From: Verrucomicrobiota bacterium
Lineage (GTDB): Bacteria > Verrucomicrobiota > Verrucomicrobiia > Opitutales > Oceanipulchritudinaceae
Assembly: GCA_009908535.1 (NCBI GenBank)
Contig: JAAAOD010000092.1
Coordinates: 1 to 11,329, forward strand
Length of the DNA stretch: 11,329 bases
Direction: 5' to 3'
The notes under the pieces were generated by a model. That model saw nothing but the letters and a program-made list of their open reading frames with translations. It ran no database searches and was not told the origin of the DNA. This document shows positions 5,685-11,329 of the stretch, in pieces (position 1 is the first letter of the stretch; every line of letters begins with the position of its first letter). The position numbers and the translations under genes are program-made.

Positions 5685-8546
5685 TTAGAAGTTGTAGATG
5701 AATTTGAGGGTGACCGTCCGCGGCAGCACCGGCCGGGCCCAGAAGTATTCGGTGCCGGCGACATCGACCTGCTGGCCGCCGCGCGGATTACCTTCCGTGA
5801 GCCCGTCGGACTCGAAGACGTTGCGCGCCTGCAGTTCGACTTCAAACGGTCCCCGCACCGCGCTGATGCCGAAGCTGGTCAGGCTGTAGGGATCGAGTTT
5901 GAAGGAGTTGCCGATGTTGGCGTAACGCTCGCCCATGTACTGCGTGTTCCCGAAGAGGCGCAGGTAGGTAAGTCCCGGAATGTCCTTGAAGGTGTAGTCG
6001 TAATACAAGGTGAAGTAGAACTCCGGCTGCCGCGTGGGCACGTTGCCGTTCACCTCCGGGATCGGTTCGCCGGTGTTCTGGTCGGTGACGTTGTCGACCT
6101 CGAGATTCTGGAAAGTACCGACGAGGCGCAGGTTCAACTGCGGCAGCGGCACCCAGTGCGCTTCCAGCTCGACGCCGAGGGCGTTCGAATCCGTGTTCAC
6201 CCCGATGGGCTGGAGGCGTCCGTCGATGACGGCGGAGTCGCCGATGCCGACGGGCGAGATGTCATTGTAGTAGGCGGTGGCGGCAAGGGCGTAGTTCTGC
6301 TTGTTCAGCTTGTACCCGAGTTCGTAGGACTTCGCGGTGATCTTGTTCGCGTTGCCGAAGCCGTCTCCGACGGTACCGCGGACACTCGGGAGCTGGCTGC
6401 CCCGGGAAAAGCGGCCCCAGACGCTCTGCTCGTCCTCGACGAGGGTGTAGTTGACCCCGACGGTGTAGTTGTGCGTGCTTTCCGAATCCATCGAGGCCTG
6501 CGTGCGGTAATCGCGTACGGTGACCGGAATGGAGGAGAGCTGCGGATTGGGCGCGTCTTCCGAATCCCATGAACTCCAGACGGGTGCCTGCCCGCCGGAA
6601 AGGTCGAGGTTGTCGGACATCCACGTGCCGCGCTGCCGCCATGTGCCTTCGACCTCGGAGCGCCGGAGCCCGGCATCAACGACGAAGCGGCCGAAGCTCA
6701 GCGTCTGGGTTGTCCAGATTCCGGTGTATTCATTATCCACTTCAAAGCCGTTGGCGAAGTCCTCCGTGCGGGCGATGCCGTTGAGGGTGGCCTTGCCGGC
6801 GCTGTCGAAGGAACCGTCTTCCCCGGCCGTGCCGAATTCGACGTCATAGCGCTCGGCCTGGGATTTCACGTCGGTGAGAATGACATCGCGACGGAAGTTT
6901 TCCCGTTGCAGCTGGTCGGCGAAGAAGTAACCGACCTGGGAATCGAGGACCATCCCGTTGCCGAGTTCGAACTCGCCGTTGACGGTGCCCTGCACGGTGA
7001 AGTTTTCGAGGTGTCCCTCGATACGGTCGAGGTTCCAGATCGTGAAGAGCCCGTTGCCGTTGAGCTGGGAAGCCTCTTCCACCGTCATGGGGCCGACCCC
7101 GCCGACGACCCAGTCCGGATTGTCGCGGGAGAGGAGGAAGCGCGCGTCGGGGGCGTTGGCCTCGGAGAACTGCGTCTCGAAATCGCCGCCGTAACCAATG
7201 GCATTGCCGCGGACCCATTCGACCGCTTCCTCGGCGGTGAAGATCTCCTCGTCGCCGCGGTTGAACATGGTGATAATGCCCATGTCCCCTTCGGAGTAGC
7301 GGCTGCGGAGGTCGACGTTGATATTGTCGGTGACGTCGTAATTGAACTCGCCGCCGAAGTAGTGGAACTTGGTCGGCTGGCCTTCGTTACCGAGGCGTAC
7401 GGTGGAGGGGTCGCCGTCGAGGGACGGTCCCATGAAGCGCCACGTGTCCTCGCCGTTAAGGGCCTCGTCGGTGCCGAGGCCGGGAATGCCGGCCGGGTCA
7501 TCGCGGTCCTGCATGACGGTGGGGGCGTAGAAGATCGTCGTGTCGTCGGTGTAGCGGCCGGAGAACTTCACATGGCCGCGCCCGTCATTGATCTCGTATT
7601 TGATATTCCCGACAATCTGGCCGCCGTCGGAGCCGGTGTAACCGACATCCTTGATGCCGTCGTCCTGGCGGAAGAAGCCGCCGACGAAGTAGGTGGTGTC
7701 CTCGTTGATGGGACCGCCCACGTACATGTCGGTGCGGAGATGGTTATAGTCGCCGAAGGCGAGGGCGATCTGTCCGTCCGTGACTTCGGTCCCCTCGCGG
7801 TTGATGTAGTTGACGAGGCCGCCGATGGCCTGCGGTTGCGTGATGGGCGAGGTGCCGCCGCGCACGCTTTCAATGCGTTCGAGGGAGGTGCTGAAACGGA
7901 AGGGCCAGTCGTTGAATTCCACAAACAGCGGCAGCCCGTCCTCGAGGAAGGCGAGGTAAGGGAAGCCGAGCGTGTTGCTGACGAGGCCGCGCACGAAGGC
8001 GTTGTTGGAGGATTCGCCGGCGCTGGACTCGACCGCGAAGCCGGGCACCATCTTCAGCGAATCGGCGAAGCCGGTGGGGGAGAATTCCTCCATGCGCGCC
8101 GGGCTGACCGTGCTGATGGCGAAGGAGGTGTCGAGCTTCCGCCGGGGAGCGCCGCCCCCGGTACCGGTGACGACAAGGCCTTCCAGCTCGTAGAAGTCCA
8201 TGCCGAGGGCCGGATCGTAGCTGTTGTTGCCGGCGGTCAGGGAGAGGCTTTCGCGGGAGCTGCGGAGGCCGGCCTTGGAGACGGCGACCTGCACCTGGCC
8301 GGTGCTGAGCCCGCTGAGACGGTAGCGTCCGTCACTGCCGCTGGTGGTGGTGCCGCTGGCCTCACCGGTGACGGTGATGACGGCGTCGCGGACGGGCACA
8401 TCGGTGCCCTGTTCCATGACGCGGCCGCTGAGGGTGGCGGTGGCCTGCCCGAGGAGGCCGGCGCTGAAGCCGAAGCAGCCAATGAGCAGGCAGAGGGAGG
8501 TCAGCCGGCGACGCAGGCCGGCCGGAGGGTGTCGATTGGTTTTCAT
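5685..8546 (-). CDS. SusC-like TonB-dependent outer-membrane receptor, probable maltodextrin uptake
   Basis: The product is 953 residues. A signal peptide covers about residues 1-34 (basic start, hydrophobic core, GLLGQ before the mature part). Residues about 37-107 are a carboxypeptidase-regulatory-like beta domain (SGRV near 40, DGRYRLSGL near 72-80). A TonB-box-like stretch ELEGLVVTG is at 120-128. The plug covers about 138-250 (FVRGL, then IGGLVNYINR), and the rest is a beta-barrel ending in a C-terminal Phe, as expected for outer-membrane insertion. Energy would come from TonB-ExbBD, not encoded here. The ATG overlaps the amylase stop as ATGA, which supports this start over the longer open frame and suggests coupled translation. 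Neighbouring amylase, MalQ and SLC45-like carrier point to malto-oligosaccharide import, comparable to MalA of Caulobacter. No SusD-type lipoprotein gene lies in the window. The fold is certain; the substrate is inferred from context. Confidence 0.93.
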   Translation of the reverse strand: MKTNRHPPAGLRRRLTSLCLLIGCFGFSAGLLGQATATLSGRVMEQGTDVPVRDAVITVTGEASGTTTSGSDGRYRLSGLSTGQVQVAVSKAGLRSSRESLSLTAGNNSYDPALGMDFYELEGLVVTGTGGGAPRRKLDTSFAISTVSPARMEEFSPTGFADSLKMVPGFAVESSAGESSNNAFVRGLVSNTLGFPYLAFLEDGLPLFVEFNDWPFRFSTSLERIESVRGGTSPITQPQAIGGLVNYINREGTEVTDGQIALAFGDYNHLRTDMYVGGPINEDTTYFVGGFFRQDDGIKDVGYTGSDGGQIVGNIKYEINDGRGHVKFSGRYTDDTTIFYAPTVMQDRDDPAGIPGLGTDEALNGEDTWRFMGPSLDGDPSTVRLGNEGQPTKFHYFGGEFNYDVTDNINVDLRSRYSEGDMGIITMFNRGDEEIFTAEEAVEWVRGNAIGYGGDFETQFSEANAPDARFLLSRDNPDWVVGGVGPMTVEEASQLNGNGLFTIWNLDRIEGHLENFTVQGTVNGEFELGNGMVLDSQVGYFFADQLQRENFRRDVILTDVKSQAERYDVEFGTAGEDGSFDSAGKATLNGIARTEDFANGFEVDNEYTGIWTTQTLSFGRFVVDAGLRRSEVEGTWRQRGTWMSDNLDLSGGQAPVWSSWDSEDAPNPQLSSIPVTVRDYRTQASMDSESTHNYTVGVNYTLVEDEQSVWGRFSRGSQLPSVRGTVGDGFGNANKITAKSYELGYKLNKQNYALAATAYYNDISPVGIGDSAVIDGRLQPIGVNTDSNALGVELEAHWVPLPQLNLRLVGTFQNLEVDNVTDQNTGEPIPEVNGNVPTRQPEFYFTLYYDYTFKDIPGLTYLRLFGNTQYMGERYANIGNSFKLDPYSLTSFGISAVRGPFEVELQARNVFESDGLTEGNPRGGQQVDVAGTEYFWARPVLPRTVTLKFIYNF

Positions 8547-9931
8547 GGTTGTTCTGATTTTGAGGTTTGGAGAACGTGGTAGCCCCAGCTGCGCAGGGAG
8601 AAGAGAGAGGAAGAGGCGAGCTCGTGTCGTTGTCCGGTGAATACATCGGTCCACTCGCCAGCCAGTTCAGAGCTGCCGAGGCGGACCTCCGTATCATGCG
8701 GGGTGAGGTTGCCGATAAAGAGGAGCTGACGGCCTTCCGCCTCGCGCAGGAGCGCATAGACCTCCCCGTCGGCGGTGCTCGGAATGCGCAGGGAAGGCGC
8801 GCCCACGGCGAGGGCCGGGTGGCCGGACTTCAGGCGATTGAGGCGCCGGTAGAGGCCGTGGAATTCATGGGGTCGCCAATCGATGGGATCGCGCTCGAAG
8901 AAGAGGAGACGCTTGTCCATGCCCGCTTCCTGGCCGTTGTAGAGCAGGGGGATGCCGTCGAGCATGTAGCTGAGGACGGCGAAGACCTCCGCTCCGCCGC
9001 CAAGGCGTTCGAAGACGGTGCCCTCCCAGCTGTTCACGTCGTGATTGCTCGTCATGTAGAGGAAATCCGACCCGGCGGGAAACTGCAGGCGCACCTTGGC
9101 GAGGACATCATCAAGGTGGGAGGCCGGGGCCTTTCCCTGCGCGATGGCGTCGAAGGCGGCGAGGACCGACCATCCGTAGGAGGCGTGGAACGCTTCGAGT
9201 TGGTGGTCCGGAACCTCCGCTTCGGCGAGAAGGAAGAGCTCCGGTTCAGTGGCCAGCAGGGCCGCGCTCATTTCGTTCCAGAAGGAAGTGGGCACGCCCG
9301 TGGCGTAGTCGCAGCGGAAGCCGTCGATGCCGTATTCATTTATCCAGTACCGCATCGCTTCGATCTGGTAGGCAAGGACCTCCGGGTTTTCGAAGTCGAG
9401 CTGGATGACGTCCGTCCAGTCAAAGCCGGTGGGCGGCTGGTAGCGGCCGTTGTCATCGGTCAGGTAGAAATCCGGTCGCTCCTCGGCAAGGGGATTGTCC
9501 CATGCGGTATGGTTGCCGACCCAGTCGAGGATGATGCGCATGCCGCGCGCGGTGGCCGCCTCGACAAATTCCGCGAAGTCCTCTTTCGTCCCGAATTCCG
9601 GATTGATGCCGTAGTAATCCTTGACGGCGTAATAGCTGCCGAGGGGCCCCTTGCGGTTTTCCTCCCCGATGGGGTGGATGGGCATGAGCCAGAGCGTGCC
9701 CACTCCCAGGGCTTCAAGGCGCCCGAGGTCGGCGGTCAGCGCATCGAAGGTGCCTTCCTCCGAGTACTGCCGGACATTGACTTCATAAACGACCTCGTCG
9801 CGCATCCATGCGGGCAGCTCCGTGGAGGGCTGCGTCCAGAGCAGTTCTTCGGCAGCGGGGAGGGCCGGGCTCAGCAGGGCGGCGAGGCCGGACAGGAACA
9901 GGGAGCGGTAGGGGAAGGGGGTTTGTTTCAT
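8543..9931 (-). CDS. Secreted GH13 alpha-amylase-family glycosidase
   Basis: The product is 462 residues and should hydrolyse alpha-1,4-glucans such as starch or maltodextrin. A signal peptide covers about residues 1-27 (FLSGLAALLSPALPAA), with no lipobox cysteine, so the enzyme is probably periplasmic or released. The (beta/alpha)8 barrel shows the GH13 regions in order: D136-W-V-G-N140-H141 (region I), GFRCD with nucleophile D208, LLAEAE with probable acid/base E237, and N296-H297-D298 with the transition-state-stabilising Asp. GIPLLYNGQEAG (326-337) is also typical. A small beta-sandwich tail (about 385-455) ends the protein. It is first in the maltodextrin gene set and overlaps the receptor start by four bases (ATGA). 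Upstream lie 148 non-coding bases with operator-like repeats. No SD-like sequence precedes the ATG. Specificity (alpha-amylase, maltogenic or neopullulanase-like) cannot be settled by eye. Confidence 0.94.
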   Translation of the reverse strand: MKQTPFPYRSLFLSGLAALLSPALPAAEELLWTQPSTELPAWMRDEVVYEVNVRQYSEEGTFDALTADLGRLEALGVGTLWLMPIHPIGEENRKGPLGSYYAVKDYYGINPEFGTKEDFAEFVEAATARGMRIILDWVGNHTAWDNPLAEERPDFYLTDDNGRYQPPTGFDWTDVIQLDFENPEVLAYQIEAMRYWINEYGIDGFRCDYATGVPTSFWNEMSAALLATEPELFLLAEAEVPDHQLEAFHASYGWSVLAAFDAIAQGKAPASHLDDVLAKVRLQFPAGSDFLYMTSNHDVNSWEGTVFERLGGGAEVFAVLSYMLDGIPLLYNGQEAGMDKRLLFFERDPIDWRPHEFHGLYRRLNRLKSGHPALAVGAPSLRIPSTADGEVYALLREAEGRQLLFIGNLTPHDTEVRLGSSELAGEWTDVFTGQRHELASSSLFSLRSWGYHVLQTSKSEQP

Positions 9932-10033
9932 AAGGAGACTTTCGATTCAGCAGGGGTTTGCCTTGAGCCTACCCCTACCGTTTCGAAAATTCCCCGTACC
10001 CGCATTCCCCCAATCGCGGACAGAGCCGATATG

Positions 10034-10063
10034 ACTTGGACAAAACTTGGATGGGTGTCCAAT
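10034..10063. promoter_or_regulatory. Operator-like cluster of three ACTTGGA-type half-sites, 11-bp spacing
   Basis: ACTTGGAC starts at 10034, ACTTGGAT at 10045, and TGTCCAAT (reverse complement of ATTGGACA) at 10056, so each lies exactly 11 bp, one helical turn, from the next. The outer two also make a perfect inverted repeat TTGGACA-N13-TGTCCAA (10036-10062). The cluster is about 100 bases upstream of the amylase ATG, in the gap after the permease gene. AraC-type proteins often use helically phased direct repeats, so it may be the binding site of the local regulator. A factor-dependent terminator of the permease gene is the alternative, but no T-run follows on the minus strand. Confidence 0.45.
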
Positions 10064-10079
10064 ACCCCTCTCCCCGGAG

Positions 10080-11174
10080 TCAGGCCCTCTTCTTCACCTT
10101 CGGCCAGAGGTAGGCGTAGGCGAGAAGGGCCACGAGCACCACGCCCATTGCCTGCTGGAAAAGCCCGGGACCCATGGCGTGGCCTTCGACTTCGGAACGG
10201 ATGAGGAAGGAGACGCCGCTGAGGTCGATTATGAAGGCGAAGACCCAGGAGGTCACGATGATGGAAAGGATGTAGCCGATGGTCCCGCGGGCGCCGATCA
10301 TCTTCCAGAGCGCGCTTACGGTGGCCGTGTTCGTCGCCGGGCCGCCGATAAGGAAAATGATGACCGCGCCGGGGCTCAGACCCGCCTGCAGAAAGCTGTA
10401 GGCCATGGGAATGGAACCGGTGGAGCAGACATACAGCGGCAGGGAAATCACCGTCAGGGCGACGTAGCTGCCGACGAGCCCGCCAGGAAAGCCTTCGAAG
10501 AAATCGGCGGGAACGAGGCTGGAAATCACCCCGGCGATGAGCAGCCCGACAATGAGCGCCCCGGCAAGGTCGCGGGGCAGGGTGACGAGCCCGAACTCGA
10601 AGCCCTCCGCCAGTTTGCGACCGAAGCTTTTCCCGGCGTCATGGGCGGAATCGGACTCCGTAGCGGAATCGTCATGACAGCAGGATTGACCCGTTTCCTC
10701 GGCGTTGGCGCAGCAGGATCCCTCCTCGGAGGCTTCCTCGGCGGAGGCGTCCTTTTTCTTCCCATCCCCCCAGCGCTCGACGACCAGCCCGGCGACGATG
10801 CCGTTGACAAAGGCGACAAGGAGGCGGACGCCGGTGAAGGCCCAGCCGAGCATGCCGACGGAGGCGGCGATGGAATCCACTCCCGTCTGCGGCGTGGAGG
10901 CGGTGAAGGCGGCGACGGCCCCGCGCTGGCCTCCTGAACGGCGGATGCCGGCGGCGACGGGAATCACGCCGCAACTGCACAGCGGCAGGGGAATGCCGAT
11001 CACCACGGATTTGCAGATCTGGTAAAAGCCGCGCTGGCCGAGGTGCCGCTGCACCCATGCCTCAGTAAAGAAGACGCGCAGGAGCCCCGCGATGAGAAAG
11101 CCGAGAAGAAGGTAGGGGGCCATCTCGGCGGTCAGCATCCAGGTCTCGCGCAGAAAGGCGGTCAATTGGGACAT
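10080..11174 (-). CDS. Permease of the ArsP/DUF318 type, SO_0444-like putative Cu/Zn efflux transporter
   Basis: The product is 364 residues with about eight to ten membrane segments, placing it in the inner membrane. Two related halves are visible: IPLPLCSCGVIPVAAG (61-76) with STPQTGVDSI (93-102), and SLPLYVCSTGSIPMA (244-258) with GGPATNTATVSAL (277-289). This internal symmetry is typical of the family. Between them lies a hydrophilic, acidic loop (about 136-180) with two cysteine pairs, C154-C155 and C165-C166, plus H167, likely a metal-binding segment. Homologues are described as Cu/Zn efflux proteins; the related ArsP group exports organoarsenicals. The ATG at 11174 is chosen because the frame is open further upstream, even past a TTG at 11210, but family proteins begin near here. 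It is 148 bases upstream of the amylase on the same strand and has no obvious role in sugar use, so it is probably a separate unit. Confidence 0.85.
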   Translation of the reverse strand: MSQLTAFLRETWMLTAEMAPYLLLGFLIAGLLRVFFTEAWVQRHLGQRGFYQICKSVVIGIPLPLCSCGVIPVAAGIRRSGGQRGAVAAFTASTPQTGVDSIAASVGMLGWAFTGVRLLVAFVNGIVAGLVVERWGDGKKKDASAEEASEEGSCCANAEETGQSCCHDDSATESDSAHDAGKSFGRKLAEGFEFGLVTLPRDLAGALIVGLLIAGVISSLVPADFFEGFPGGLVGSYVALTVISLPLYVCSTGSIPMAYSFLQAGLSPGAVIIFLIGGPATNTATVSALWKMIGARGTIGYILSIIVTSWVFAFIIDLSGVSFLIRSEVEGHAMGPGLFQQAMGVVLVALLAYAYLWPKVKKRA

Positions 11175-11329
11175 ATAGGCGAAGGTCGGCGCGAAGCCTC
11201 TGCTGGTCAAGCTGTTGGAGGAGGAGAGGGGCAGGGGGCTTGGTATCGGGCGCGGGCCAATGAGGGAGGCCTGCAGGCCTTGTTGCGCCTCTCTGCGGCG
11301 ACGGGGGGCTTCACGGCAACGGGGTTTTC
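11175..11329 (-). other. Non-coding leader of the permease gene up to the window edge
   Basis: These 155 bases hold no gene I can support. The permease frame stays open on the minus strand to the edge, and another minus frame is open from the edge to a TGA at 11207-11209, so the end of an upstream gene could lie here. Its translation is Pro/Ala/Arg-rich and unrecognisable. No clear promoter or SD-like site precedes the permease ATG. Confidence 0.4.
11267..11280. repeat. 14-bp perfect palindrome upstream of the permease
   Basis: AGGCCTGCAGGCCT is its own reverse complement. It lies about 93 bases upstream of the permease ATG, where a metal-responsive repressor could bind, but the sequence does not match an operator I know. 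The palindrome is observed; the function is unknown. Confidence 0.4.

Noticed and set aside
5591..5845. 85-codon N-terminal extension of the malQ frame
   Set aside because: It would run through the terminator and the end of the receptor gene, and the family's N-terminus matches the ATG at 5590.
6906..8582. 558-codon plus-strand frame opposite the TonB receptor
   Set aside because: It lies antisense to a clear receptor gene. Its translation is Gly/Ala/Val/Glu-rich with no recognisable domain, typical of a shadow frame in GC-rich DNA.
9981..9988. TTTCGAAA palindrome upstream of the amylase
   Set aside because: An 8-bp palindrome with no second copy or flanking symmetry is too short to call an operator.
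8567..10204. 545-codon plus-strand frame opposite the amylase
   Set aside because: It is a mirror of the GH13 gene, shows no domain, and runs across the intergenic gap into the permease gene.
11207..11329. Possible C-terminal end of an upstream minus-strand gene
   Set aside because: Forty open codons to the window edge are compatible with a gene end, but the translation is low-complexity (Pro/Ala/Arg) and unrecognised, and a second frame is also open.
11260..11329. Short plus-strand frame starting MREACRPCC and running off the window
   Set aside because: It is only about 23 codons, has no ribosome site close to the ATG, and overlaps a palindrome. It cannot be separated from chance.

Overview
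The window is GC-rich, tightly packed bacterial DNA with one tRNA gene and seven protein genes. A SusC-like TonB-dependent receptor, an exported amylase and an SLC45-type sugar carrier, without a SusD partner, point to a Gram-negative carbohydrate-degrading bacterium. The protein style and several genes with no visible Shine-Dalgarno (SD) sequence would suit Verrucomicrobiota (for example Opitutae). That taxonomic guess is inference only.

Layout. Plus strand, 48-2667: a tRNA-Arg(UCU) whose encoded CCA end runs into an 18-bp perfect palindrome, then an MFS carrier of unknown substrate (226-1551), then an AraC-family regulator with a cupin sensor domain (1645-2667). Minus strand, read from right to left: a putative Cu/Zn-type efflux permease with a Cys-rich loop (11174-10080), a secreted GH13 alpha-amylase (9931-8543), a TonB-dependent receptor (8546-5685), a strong intrinsic terminator, malQ 4-alpha-glucanotransferase (5590-4001) and an SLC45-like MFS sugar carrier (3979-2645). 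The sugar carrier and the AraC gene converge and overlap by 23 bp. No stretch longer than about 155 bases lacks a gene.

How the genes fit together. The minus-strand genes from amylase to SLC45 carrier form a plausible complete starch/maltodextrin route. The exported amylase trims glucan, the TonB receptor carries maltodextrins over the outer membrane, the SLC45-like carrier moves them over the inner membrane, and MalQ disproportionates them in the cytoplasm. The amylase and receptor reading frames overlap as ATGA, and the receptor is followed directly by a terminator, so receptor/amylase and malQ/carrier may be expressed at different levels. The AraC-type gene at the convergent end is the natural candidate regulator. 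A cluster of ACTTGGA-type half-sites 11 bp apart lies upstream of the amylase, and a related TGGAC...GTCCA inverted repeat lies in a promoter-like stretch before the AraC gene.

I see no CRISPR array, transposase, integrase, toxin-antitoxin or defence gene. The most interesting content is the architecture of the SusD-less maltodextrin locus and its possible shared operator, not a new protein family.
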